Positions 1-6,655 of a stretch of 8,487 nucleotides of DNA are shown piece by piece (the first letter of the stretch is position 1; every line of letters begins with the position of its first letter). A program made the translations under genes and the position numbers. A model generated the notes under the pieces. It searched no databases and was not told the DNA's origin. It saw nothing but the letters and a program-made list of their open reading frames with translations. Origin of the DNA: CAYMCO01 sp964388955 (GTDB lineage Bacteria; Chloroflexota; Anaerolineae; Anaerolineales; E44-bin32); NCBI GenBank assembly GCA_964388955.1, contig CAYMCO010000067.1:1-8487 (forward strand). Direction: 5' to 3'.

Positions 1-76
1 TTTTTTCGCTATAAACCTTTTAATATCCTCGGGCCCCTGGTTTTTTTGTTTCCCCCCCCCCCCCCGGGGGGGGGGG
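1..76. other. Low-complexity contig edge
   Basis: AT-rich, homopolymer-laden sequence that ends in 14 C (52-65) followed directly by 11 G (66-76). The composition is unlike the rest of the window, and a C-run joined to a G-run is typical of unreliable read or contig ends. A T7 run (41-47) follows a GC-rich stretch with GGGCCC at its core, but no proper stem and loop can be drawn, so I do not call a terminator. ABC permease genes would be expected here, downstream of the solute-binding protein, and none can be read. Confidence 0.6.
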
Positions 77-103
77 AACTCCATAGGGTCAGCCACGATT
101 TCT

Positions 104-1459
104 CTATTGAAGCGGCGGTGCCAGCGATACAGCCTCGTCAAGGGCCTCCTGTGCCGGTGCTTGGCCGGTTGTCACCTGCTGGATTGCCTCGCCGATCAAA
201 TCTGCGACCTCCAAAGAGGGAAGCTGCATTGGGGCGGCTCGCAGGGACCATTCGGCGACAGAGCGCCCGAGCGGAATTCCAAAGTACTCGTTGATTTCGT
301 CGAAAGCGGCATCACTCCATGAGGTTTTAAGGGATGGCACGCCTGCGACTATCTTGAAGTACTCGACCTGATTCTCGGGTGTCATGGAGTACTTGATGAA
401 CTCCCAAGCAAGATCGGGTTCGGCCGCATTGGTCGGGATGGAGAGGCAAGCGCCTCCGGTGGCCGCGTCGTTGGGCCTGCCGGCTTCGCCCCATGGCCCG
501 GGGGCGATGGCCCATTGACCCGACATGTCGGGCGCGCCGGAGGCGATCTCGGTGGCGAACCAAGAGCCATGCATGACGGCCATGACGTCACCCCCGCTGA
601 GAGCGACCATCGGATCCCCGTCAACATCCCAGTCCCAGAGCTTTCCCACCTGATATTTATTGACGACGTCGGAATACAATTCCAGAGCGCGAACGGCAGT
701 GTCGTTGTTGAAGATATATTCTGTGCCCGCATCGTTGATGAGTTTCCCCCCGTAGGGTGCGAGGAAACTCTGATACCAGGCATAGTAGTCGCCCTGGTAT
801 ATGATCACTGCCGGTTTACCGGTCTCGTCGACCACTTCCTGCGCCAGGGTAAGGTAATCCTCCGTGGTGGTGGGGAACTCAGTCATTCCGAGCGCGTCCA
901 TGGCGGCCTGATACACGTCCTTGCGGTAGAAAAGGAGGTTGAAATCGAGGTCCAATGGGACGCCGTACTGGACGCCCTGCCACGAATACAGGTCCCAGCC
1001 GCCTCTGACAAAGTCATCCACATTGAGATCCGTCGTAGCTTGGTCGAGTGGCAGGACGGTCTCGCCCCGGATTAGATCGCCAGCCCACATGGGATCCAGG
1101 GTCGCCACGTCCGGCACCCCCTCTCCGGAGGCCAGGGTGGTGAGGACCATGTCCTGGTAAGCATCATATTCGAACCGGCCCACCTCAACGTTCACTCCTG
1201 GATGTTGGGCTTCGAAACCGGGGGCGATGGCATCGAGCCAATCCGCGGTCCAGACGAATCCCCAGACGGTCAGGGCGCGGGCCTCAGGCTCCTCCGCCTC
1301 TCCCTCCTCCTTTTCGGCTTCTCCCACCGGCGTGGGCTCCTGACCCGAGGGCGCTGGGGTCGCGGTTGCCGGTTGGCAGGCCGAGACGCCGATCACCAGC
1401 ACGAGCAACAAACTGGTGAATAGAACCGTCTGCAGCCAAGTTCTCTTCTTCGACAACAT
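104..1459 (-). CDS. ABC transporter solute-binding lipoprotein, family 1 (sugar type)
   Basis: Extracytoplasmic binding protein expected to deliver a sugar or sugar-like solute to an ABC importer. The 451-residue product has a basic N-terminus, a hydrophobic segment (about 11-26) and a lipobox ending at Cys28 (VSAC), so it should be lipid-anchored. A Thr/Pro/Glu-rich linker (29-60) precedes the mature domain, which starts at LTVWGF and has family-1 hallmarks: VPLDLDFNLLFYRKDVY near 167-183, GSWFATE near 298 and AWEFIKY near 351. The frame stays open 19 codons upstream, but ATG 1459 has GGAGGG five bases ahead of it and directly precedes the signal peptide. It is the last complete gene of the minus-strand cluster, 206 bases after the DapA-like gene; permeases would lie beyond the window edge. 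Family assignment is firm, ligand unknown. Confidence 0.93.
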   Translation of the reverse strand: MLSKKRTWLQTVLFTSLLLVLVIGVSACQPATATPAPSGQEPTPVGEAEKEEGEAEEPEARALTVWGFVWTADWLDAIAPGFEAQHPGVNVEVGRFEYDAYQDMVLTTLASGEGVPDVATLDPMWAGDLIRGETVLPLDQATTDLNVDDFVRGGWDLYSWQGVQYGVPLDLDFNLLFYRKDVYQAAMDALGMTEFPTTTEDYLTLAQEVVDETGKPAVIIYQGDYYAWYQSFLAPYGGKLINDAGTEYIFNNDTAVRALELYSDVVNKYQVGKLWDWDVDGDPMVALSGGDVMAVMHGSWFATEIASGAPDMSGQWAIAPGPWGEAGRPNDAATGGACLSIPTNAAEPDLAWEFIKYSMTPENQVEYFKIVAGVPSLKTSWSDAAFDEINEYFGIPLGRSVAEWSLRAAPMQLPSLEVADLIGEAIQQVTTGQAPAQEALDEAVSLAPPLQ

Positions 1460-1665
1460 GATTTCCCTCCATGTTTGACTCTGAATGCATCTAGTGTGCC
1501 GTTGATTCAGGATCACCGAGTAAGACTGAATCTTGCCTTCCTTCTATTCCATGGGTCTCCTCTCCTATGCTGTCCGGCATCGCGAGCCTGTGCGAGCTTG
1601 GCGCGTGCCCCGCACAAAACGAGCAATGCAGGCCAGATCGCGATGCACCGTTTTCCGTCCGATCA
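1460..1665. other. Intergenic region between aldolase-like and solute-binding genes
   Basis: Contains no gene. On the minus strand it holds the GGAGGG ribosome site at 1470-1465 and a 7-bp perfect inverted repeat (GATTCAG 1504-1510, CTGAATC 1526-1532, 15-base loop). A longer-range 8-bp repeat is also present (GCATCGCG 1577-1584, CGCGATGC 1639-1646). An ATG at 1552 has AGGAGAGGAG upstream but is followed by GAA and then TAG, giving a two-codon minigene. No clear promoter was found. The stems could stabilise or attenuate the mRNA between enzyme genes and transporter genes, which usually need different expression levels; that role is inference. Confidence 0.5.
1504..1532 (-). repeat. Inverted repeat (possible mRNA stem-loop)
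   Basis: GATTCAG and CTGAATC form a perfect 7-bp stem around a 15-base loop, about 45 bases upstream of the solute-binding protein start. No T-run follows on either strand, so it is not a classical intrinsic terminator. It could be an mRNA-processing or stability element or a protein-binding site. Confidence 0.4.
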
Positions 1666-2607
1666 TCACCCCCCTTCCGGCTTCAGCATTTCTGCTCGAA
1701 AAAGCGCGTCTCGAATATGCCCATACTGCTCACGCGGGACGGGTAGTAATGGCGGCCTGACAAAAGTGCAATCCGGCTCCAGGACTCCCAGCAGTGCAAG
1801 CGCCGCTTTGCAGCGGGCGCGATAGTCGAGCACGGGATCCTGGTAGATGAAATCAGCGAAAGCCTGCACACGATCGCCCATGGCGACACAGGCTTGGAAG
1901 TCTCCGGATAAGAGATGATTGATCTGCTCGGCCACCAATCTGCATCCGACGGCGCAGAACCCCAGCAGCGCACCCTTGGCGCCCAGCAGGAGACTCTCGG
2001 TAATGAAGCGGTCGTTCCCGGTGAGAAAAGTGATCGGCCGGTCCACCTCTGCCAGAATCCGTTTAGTCCGGTTGAAAACCTGAGCATCGAAGGAGGCCTC
2101 CTTAATGGCGACGACTTGAGGGATCTCCAGAAGAGCGTGCAAGACCTGCCTCGAATACAGGACTCCGGCAAACACCGGCGCCAGTTGGAAGAGCACCAGT
2201 GGCAGATCCGTTTCCTCCGCGATCGCATGGTGATATCCGAGCGGGATTCTGGGATCAAGCGGCTCGTTGAGGAAGGCCGGATTCGGAAAGATCACCAGAC
2301 CATCCACTCCTGCAGCCCGATAAGCGTCTGCGATCTTGACCGCATCGGAGGTTGTGCCGCCGGAAACCCCAGCCAGGACGGGGATACGGCCTTCCACCAC
2401 GCTGACCGCATGCCTGGCGGTGCGGATGCGCTCATCCAAAGACAACTGCGGCCCTTCGCCGGTGTCCATGTTGACCGCGATTGCAATGGCGCCTTGTGAA
2501 ATCAGCCATTCTAAATAGCGTTCAAAAGCTTGAAAATCTGGCTCAAAATCCGAGACCATGGGCAGAATGGCCGCCGGGATTGCCCCCTCGAGATTAATAT
2601 CCTGCAT
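1666..2607 (-). CDS. DapA/N-acetylneuraminate lyase superfamily aldolase or dehydratase, divergent
   Basis: A 313-residue TIM-barrel class I aldolase-type enzyme, cytosolic, expected to form a Schiff base with a 2-oxo acid during retro-aldol cleavage or dehydration. Visible family features are TGE at 49-51, VVAIKEAS with the Schiff-base Lys169, TGND at 196-199 and GAKGAL at 209-214; length is typical. Aligned by eye to E. coli DapA, the LYNVPSR loop reads FQLAPVF: catalytic Tyr133 is Gln141 and substrate-binding Arg138 is Phe146. The Thr44 position is Asp48, and the YYN segment reads FPN. It is therefore unlikely to be a true dihydrodipicolinate synthase. The start ATG has AGAGGGAG just upstream. 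It lies 78 bases after the isomerase-like gene in the same cluster. It could be an aldolase for a sugar-acid derivative; substrate unknown. Confidence 0.9.
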   Translation of the reverse strand: MQDINLEGAIPAAILPMVSDFEPDFQAFERYLEWLISQGAIAIAVNMDTGEGPQLSLDERIRTARHAVSVVEGRIPVLAGVSGGTTSDAVKIADAYRAAGVDGLVIFPNPAFLNEPLDPRIPLGYHHAIAEETDLPLVLFQLAPVFAGVLYSRQVLHALLEIPQVVAIKEASFDAQVFNRTKRILAEVDRPITFLTGNDRFITESLLLGAKGALLGFCAVGCRLVAEQINHLLSGDFQACVAMGDRVQAFADFIYQDPVLDYRARCKAALALLGVLEPDCTFVRPPLLPVPREQYGHIRDALFRAEMLKPEGG

Positions 2608-2661
2608 GCTCCCTCTAGCCTCCGGTGCGAGTATCCGCTCGCTATCGCTTCAATCAGCGCG

Positions 2662-2685
2662 CGCCGAGGGGCCCGCCGAGGCGCC
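2662..2685. repeat. Tandem 12-bp repeat, two copies
   Basis: CGCCGAGGGGCC (2662-2673) is followed directly by CGCCGAGGCGCC (2674-2685), identical at 11 of 12 positions. It lies in the 78-base gap and touches the stop codon of the isomerase-like gene (2686-2688). The GGCGCC end is itself a palindrome. It looks like a local slippage duplication in non-coding sequence; no function can be assigned. Confidence 0.7.
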
Positions 2686-3564
2686 TCAAGCTGCTTGCCC
2701 GCTCGAGGCAAGCGCGATCAGTCTCCTCAGGCGCCTGGCTGCCTGGTCGCTCGCTTTCACTTTGGGCCGCATGTGATGTTCAATGGAGATGTATCCCTTA
2801 TAGCCATCATTTGCCAGTGCCGCAATCTGCCCGCTCCAATCAATCTCTCCCTGGGTTACATATCGGCATGTGCCATCCCGGTCTCTCAGCGCGTCTTTGA
2901 AGTGTACGTGACGGATATCGGTCTTGAGATGCTCATAGCCATTCGGATAAGGCGTCTCGCCGGTGACAAAGGCATTTCCGGGGTCCCAGTTGGCGCCGAT
3001 TGCGGGATGATTCAAGGCGCGCAGTATCTCGGCTGTGTGCTCGCCGGTGTCGGCCCACAAACCCTTCTCCACCTCGAGAGCCAGGGTGAGGCCTGCGCCC
3101 GCTGCTTGATCACCTGCATCATGCAGCGCCTCAAGGGCCTCATCCGGCATTTGTCCCATCGGATCTTGGCCCCGCAGAAATCCAAATATCACGATCATCC
3201 CCGCGCCGATTTCCAGGGCATACTCAATGGAACGCGGCAGTAACTCTTCCCTGTGATAGCGGAGCAGCTGAAAGGCTTTGAGGCGATCTTGAAAGGATGC
3301 GTAGTCAATGCAAGGAACTGAAGTGGTGCCCTGGGCAGGTCGCGGAAAGGGGCATTTGAAAATACCCGGTGAGATCGCCACTATCTCGGCTTCGTACTCG
3401 GCCAACAACTGTGCCAAGCGCTGCTTCTGGAACGCGCTGAAGCATGGGACGCGATCGGTGCCGTAGCCTCGAAGCTCGAAATGGTGCAGACCCCAACCGG
3501 ATGCGAGCTCGAGCGCCGTTTCCGGGTCTCCACTGATCTCGTCTAGCACAACGCAGATCTCCAT
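2686..3564 (-). CDS. Sugar phosphate isomerase/epimerase family TIM barrel
   Basis: A 292-residue protein of the xylose-isomerase-like/AP-endonuclease-2 fold, whose members isomerise, epimerise or dehydrate sugars and inositols with a bound divalent metal. Probable metal ligands stand in their usual order: Glu164 (LALEVEKG), Asp194 (GANWDPGN), His221 (HVHFKD) and Glu262 (YISIEHH). GEIDWSGQIAAL (239-250) is the common loop before the last strand. It starts 18 bases after the luciferase-like gene stops, and its probable ribosome site (GAGGAT) overlaps that gene's stop region, so the two are probably translationally coupled. It falls in the broad IolE/hydroxypyruvate-isomerase-like group. The exact reaction cannot be read from sequence. 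Confidence 0.9.
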   Translation of the reverse strand: MEICVVLDEISGDPETALELASGWGLHHFELRGYGTDRVPCFSAFQKQRLAQLLAEYEAEIVAISPGIFKCPFPRPAQGTTSVPCIDYASFQDRLKAFQLLRYHREELLPRSIEYALEIGAGMIVIFGFLRGQDPMGQMPDEALEALHDAGDQAAGAGLTLALEVEKGLWADTGEHTAEILRALNHPAIGANWDPGNAFVTGETPYPNGYEHLKTDIRHVHFKDALRDRDGTCRYVTQGEIDWSGQIAALANDGYKGYISIEHHMRPKVKASDQAARRLRRLIALASSGQAA

Positions 3565-3582
3565 GCGCTGGGTTATCCTCTA

Positions 3583-4575
3583 CTATCGAAAGGCTGGTAT
3601 GACCTCATCGGCAAGCATGTGAAGTTCTTGTAAGATGAATTCATTCGGAAGTCCGGGGAAGTAGAGCCGGCAAATCAGATGACGCATCCCAAAACTTTCC
3701 TGATACATTTGGATCAACTCTCGGCATGTTCCGGGGGAGCCGATGATGAAGCGCCGCTCCCCAAAGGCTCGAAGCTTTTCGATGTGGGACAGAGATGTTC
3801 CCCCTATGAGTGGATGCCCCCAACCCGCTGCATACTCATCCCGGTAAGCAATCAGCAAGTGTCGCTCCGCAAGCTCCCACGCTTCTTTATCTGTGCCAGC
3901 GATGATGACATCGCGCGTCAGCGGGGCTTCAATCGCCGCGGGGTCTACGCCCCTGCTTATCAAGTGCTGATGGTAAATACTCCGGCAGGCCAATAGTTTT
4001 TCTAGGTCCGCTGTGGGCCCTGGGACCCAGGCGTCGCCCAGACGCGCGGCCCTTTTCAATGCGAGAGGCCCCCAACCCCCAATCCATACAGGCGGATGGG
4101 GTTGGGAGATGGGGCGCGGGCTGACTGTGACGCCGGCTAGCTTGTAGGTGTCGCCCTCAAAATCCACTAGTTCCTCTTGCCATAAACGTTTGATCAGTTT
4201 CAACGCCTCGGAGAACCGGTGGCCCCGTCGCTGCATGTCAACCCCGAGCATTGAGAATTCCTCTGGCCGATAGCCGATCGCCACGCCAAAGGTTAGCCTG
4301 CCACGAGAGATGACATCTAGGAATGCCACCTCTTCTGCGATGCGGACCGGATTGTAGAGGGGCAGGATGGCGATGTTGGTCCCGAGGGTTATCTTCGAAG
4401 TGCGGGTAGCGTAGCCTGCTAGGGCCATAATCGGGGAAGGCCAGTAGTGATCCTTCGTGCCGTGATGCTCTTCGATCCATACGGAATCAAAACCCAGTAG
4501 CTCCCCGAGCTCAACTTGCTCCAGCGAGTCCTGATAGAGATTACCCCCCTCAGCCGGAATGAAGCCGAACTTCAA
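3583..4575 (-). CDS. LLM-class (luciferase-like) flavin or F420-dependent oxidoreductase
   Basis: A 330-residue bacterial-luciferase-like TIM barrel. Characteristic segments are MKFGFIPAE at the N-terminus, GFDSVWIEEHH (28-38), ITLGTNIAILPLYNPVRIAE (62-81), GRLTFGVAIGYRPEEF (92-107, a family signature) and PPVWIGGWGP (161-170). Members use FMNH2 for monooxygenation or F420 for hydride transfer; sequence alone does not decide which. No flavin reductase gene is in view. The frame is open to a TTG at 4686, but TTG 4575 is preferred because AAGAGGAGGG ends five bases before it and family homology begins exactly there. It is the second gene of the cluster, after the ROK regulator. A monooxygenase or dehydrogenase step early in catabolism of the imported solute is a reasonable inference. 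Confidence 0.92.
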   Translation of the reverse strand: MKFGFIPAEGGNLYQDSLEQVELGELLGFDSVWIEEHHGTKDHYWPSPIMALAGYATRTSKITLGTNIAILPLYNPVRIAEEVAFLDVISRGRLTFGVAIGYRPEEFSMLGVDMQRRGHRFSEALKLIKRLWQEELVDFEGDTYKLAGVTVSPRPISQPHPPVWIGGWGPLALKRAARLGDAWVPGPTADLEKLLACRSIYHQHLISRGVDPAAIEAPLTRDVIIAGTDKEAWELAERHLLIAYRDEYAAGWGHPLIGGTSLSHIEKLRAFGERRFIIGSPGTCRELIQMYQESFGMRHLICRLYFPGLPNEFILQELHMLADEVIPAFR

Positions 4576-4590
4576 TCCTACCCTCCTCTT
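4576..4590 (-). promoter_or_regulatory. Strong ribosome-binding site fixing a TTG start
   Basis: Read on the minus strand this is AAGAGGAGGG followed by TAGGA and then TTG. The near-perfect anti-16S match at standard spacing decides the TTG start of the luciferase-like gene. No ATG is available in frame near the conserved N-terminus. Confidence 0.75.
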
Positions 4591-4650
4591 GGGGGTCAGG
4601 AAACGGTGTGCATCGGTTCCAATGTCTCCTGTAGAACCGGCGCGATTTGC

Positions 4651-4669
4651 CTGGCCGGACCAGGGCCAG
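4651..4669. repeat. Inverted repeat between regulator and oxidoreductase genes
   Basis: CTGGCC (4651-4656) and GGCCAG (4664-4669) form a perfect GC-rich 6-bp stem with a 7-base loop. It sits in the 168-base gap between the ROK stop and the luciferase-like start. No T-run follows, so it could be a processing or pausing hairpin rather than a terminator. Nothing else was recognised in this gap. Confidence 0.45.
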
Positions 4670-4743
4670 ATCACAGCCGCCCTCAACCTTTGGCACTGGT
4701 AGCAATTGAAAACCCATAACTCGGTATCGTCAGACCCTTGCCT

Positions 4744-5931
4744 TCAAATCACCCGGTTTATCACCAGGTGCTCCGTTGTGCCCTGCAGAACAAGCATGAT
4801 CGCGCCCATCACCGCCGCTCGACGATGGAGGCTGGAGGCAACGACCTTTGGGGGGTAAGGCACAAGGCCCTCGATACGTTGCCTGATCAGCTCCGGGAGC
4901 TCACCGGCAGATCTGATGACTCCGCCTCCCAGTACCACAACCTCAGGATTCAGGACGGCGCTCACGTCCGCGATTGCGAGGCTCAAGTAGTCAACAGTAT
5001 CGTTTGTGATCTTCTTTGCCCATTCCTTCCCCTCCCGGGCCTGGTTGAACACGAACTCTACCGTGACGGGGTTTGGCCAGCGAAGGCCCCTGTCGTCCTG
5101 GAGGGCGCGAGCAGCACGCGCTGCAATTGCGGTCCTAGAAGTCATGCTCTCGAGTGCGCCAAAATCGGCATAGCGCTGCTCTAGGTGATCAAGTCCGGGC
5201 AACAGAAAACCAATCTCGCCCGCCGCCTGGTTGGCGCCGCGATAGAGCTGCCCATTGAGGATTAGGCCCGCTCCGATGCCCGTGCCAATGAAGATGCAGA
5301 CGGAGTGTCGAGTTCCTCTGCTGGCGCCGAAGCCGTACTCTCCCAGAGCGGCCAAATTGACATCGTTTTCGACAAAGCATGGCAGATCGTAACGGCCTGA
5401 CAACAGTTTCCGCAGCTCCAGATCTCGCCACCCGATGCTGGGCGCATAGACGACGTGCCCTTCAGGCATGAGCGTGATCCCGGGGACACCGACCCCAATG
5501 CCCTGGATCCTGTAACGGGAGGGATCAGTGAGATCGAGCAGTTCATCGATGAACTCGAAGAGACCTTCAAGGTTCCCGTTGGATTCACAGGTCTTCAATG
5601 GTCGGTATATTTCCTGCAGCGTCACTCCGTCAAGATTCGCTATGCTTCCGTGCATTTCGGTGCCACCCATGTCGATCCCGACAACAACGTGCCCGTGGCC
5701 GTTGAACGCTAACAGGGAGGCCGGCCGGCCGCCCGTGGGGATCTCCGTCCCCTGGCGGACGAGCCACCCCTCTTCTATCAGTTGATCGGCAATGCGCGCT
5801 ACTGTGGGCGGACTCATATTCAGCTTTCGGGCTATTTCGGCCTGAGATAGAGGGCCGAGGGTCCGCAGCAGTTCCAGTATGCTTGTCCGGTTGATGGTGC
5901 GCAGAGTAGGGGGGGTTGCAGATCGTGCCAC
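4744..5931 (-). CDS. ROK-family transcriptional repressor (NagC/XylR type)
   Basis: A 395-residue DNA-binding regulator expected to sense a sugar or sugar derivative and repress this cluster. The N-terminal winged helix-turn-helix (about 10-60) has the typical opening LRTINRTSILELLR, then LSQAEIARKLNMSPPTVARI. The ROK sugar-kinase-like domain starts at VVGIDMGGT (83-91) and includes ENDVNLAALGE (188-198), FIGTGIGAGL (214-223) and VVLGGGV (332-338). Zinc-type ROK proteins have GEIGH and a CxCGxxGCLE cluster; here these read GEIGF and RYADFGALE, so no zinc site is expected. GTG 5931 is chosen because GGAGAAGGA lies seven bases upstream, the length fits the family, and the longer open frame (to 6141) runs back through the promoter. 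It is the first gene of the cluster, so autoregulation is likely. Confidence 0.95.
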   Translation of the reverse strand: MARSATPPTLRTINRTSILELLRTLGPLSQAEIARKLNMSPPTVARIADQLIEEGWLVRQGTEIPTGGRPASLLAFNGHGHVVVGIDMGGTEMHGSIANLDGVTLQEIYRPLKTCESNGNLEGLFEFIDELLDLTDPSRYRIQGIGVGVPGITLMPEGHVVYAPSIGWRDLELRKLLSGRYDLPCFVENDVNLAALGEYGFGASRGTRHSVCIFIGTGIGAGLILNGQLYRGANQAAGEIGFLLPGLDHLEQRYADFGALESMTSRTAIAARAARALQDDRGLRWPNPVTVEFVFNQAREGKEWAKKITNDTVDYLSLAIADVSAVLNPEVVVLGGGVIRSAGELPELIRQRIEGLVPYPPKVVASSLHRRAAVMGAIMLVLQGTTEHLVINRVI

Positions 5932-5947
5932 AGGACTGTCCTTCTCC
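5932..5947 (-). promoter_or_regulatory. Ribosome-binding site fixing the ROK GTG start
   Basis: The minus strand reads GGAGAAGGA (5947-5939), then seven bases, then GTG at 5931. This supports a start well inside the long open frame and leaves an untranslated leader of roughly 100 bases after the predicted transcription start. Confidence 0.7.
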
Positions 5948-6019
5948 GGTGGTTGTATCGGGCCAGCTTGCTGCCGATGAGAGATCAAGCCATTCGGGGG
6001 CAAGGCCGGCCCAAGATAT

Positions 6020-6036
6020 TTACTTACAGTTAGTAA
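6020..6036. promoter_or_regulatory. Candidate operator for the ROK repressor
   Basis: TTACTTACAGTTAGTAA is an imperfect palindrome: seven of eight arm positions pair around a central base. It begins five bases downstream of the proposed -10 box and covers the predicted transcription start near 6034, where a bound repressor would block initiation. ROK regulators such as XylR and NagC bind AT-rich palindromes with TTA/TAA ends, which fits. That this ROK protein binds here is inference. Confidence 0.55.
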
Positions 6037-6040
6037 CTTT

Positions 6041-6069
6041 ATGCTAGCAATTTCCGTTCGGCCTGTCAA
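6041..6069 (-). promoter_or_regulatory. Sigma-70-type promoter of the catabolic cluster
   Basis: On the minus strand a perfect -35 box TTGACA (6069-6064) is followed by a 17-base spacer and TAGCAT (6046-6041), which matches the -10 consensus at four of six positions including the key T1, A2 and T6. The predicted start near 6034 lies in the palindrome just downstream. The next open frame is the ROK gene at 5931, so this probably drives the whole right-to-left cluster. Confidence 0.65.
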
Positions 6070-6655
6070 GAAATCGGCCAAAGCCGAGGGTTTCAAGTTG
6101 GGCCAAACGCCTTCGGTTGTCAGGGATCGTATCCACAGCAAAACGATCGTTGTGTACCGAGGCCGGATTGTTGAAAGGGCCTCCTCAGGACGAGGTAATT
6201 GCCGTCCGCAGGATTCGGTAGCGTTAGAATCTAGCCAGGATGATTGTTCGTCGGAGTTCTTCGAGGTCTGCCAAAGGCCACGTCCTCTATTTCTATTCTT
6301 TGGATAGGAAATTCTGGAAAGAAGCCCGCCAGTCGCCCCTTCGATTGCGCTCTCTCCAGTTCAGGTCGCGAGCGGCAAATGAATTGGTCAGTCATGGGAA
6401 TGAAACGGGGCACGTATTCTGTCTCGGCTGCGGGGAGGATTACGACGGGATCCGGAATAGCTTTCGGCCCGGATGGGGTGGGAGGCTTTGAGCGGCGCGG
6501 GCGATGCTTCTCGGCCCGTAAAGCGGCTGAGCCAGAGCGGGACCTAATGGAGTTATCATGATGATGGCCCGAGACTTGGTCTTCTCTGGCCGTCCTGTGG
6601 GTGTTCGGGAGGTGTCACATTGTATAGCTTGCCCCATGAGTGCCGCCTTCCACTC
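6070..6655. other. Intergenic region without a convincing gene
   Basis: About 585 bases separate the cluster promoter from ubiX. Several frames stay open on both strands, including a minus-strand stretch of roughly 130 codons (about 6620-6231), but none has a good start with a ribosome site or a recognisable motif, and predicted products are Arg/Pro/Ser-rich as in GC-rich shadow frames. Visible structure: TCGGC/GCCGA (6074-6087) just upstream of the -35 box; the perfect 10-bp palindrome AACGATCGTT (6142-6151), whose ACGATC also pairs with GATCGT at 6125-6130; and GAGTG/CACTC (6638-6655), a 5-bp stem directly after the ubiX stop but without a T-run. A decayed gene cannot be excluded. Confidence 0.5.

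Noticed and set aside
27..47. Possible intrinsic terminator (GC-rich stretch followed by T7)
   Set aside because: No stem with a loop can be drawn from the GGGCCC core, and the sequence is at an unreliable contig edge.
515..1075. 186-codon plus-strand open frame
   Set aside because: It lies entirely antisense to the solute-binding protein gene, which has a lipobox, a ribosome site and family motifs. The plus-strand product has no recognisable features.
1460..1516. Longer 470-residue version of the solute-binding protein starting at GTG 1516
   Set aside because: It would place 19 charged residues ahead of the signal peptide. ATG 1459 has an ideal ribosome site and gives a normal lipoprotein signal.
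1582..1601. Direct repeat GCGAGCCTGT / GCGAGCTTGG
   Set aside because: Only 8 of 10 bases match in a GC-rich stretch; expected by chance, with no partner structure.
2530..3243. 237-codon plus-strand open frame
   Set aside because: Shadow of the isomerase-like and DapA-like genes on the other strand; it spans their spacer and resembles nothing known.
4744..5931. ROK gene as a sugar kinase
   Set aside because: A clear N-terminal helix-turn-helix and the lack of the zinc cluster point to a regulator, not a glucokinase-type enzyme.
5932..6141. N-terminal extension of the ROK protein to TTG 6141
   Set aside because: The extension runs through the promoter and palindrome, is not ROK-like, and GTG 5931 has a good ribosome site.
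6231..6637. Small minus-strand frames after ubiX (65 and 60 codons) and plus-strand frames of up to 105 codons
   Set aside because: Overlapping open frames on both strands, no good start context, Arg/Pro/Ser-rich products and no motif. I looked for UbiD motifs and found none.
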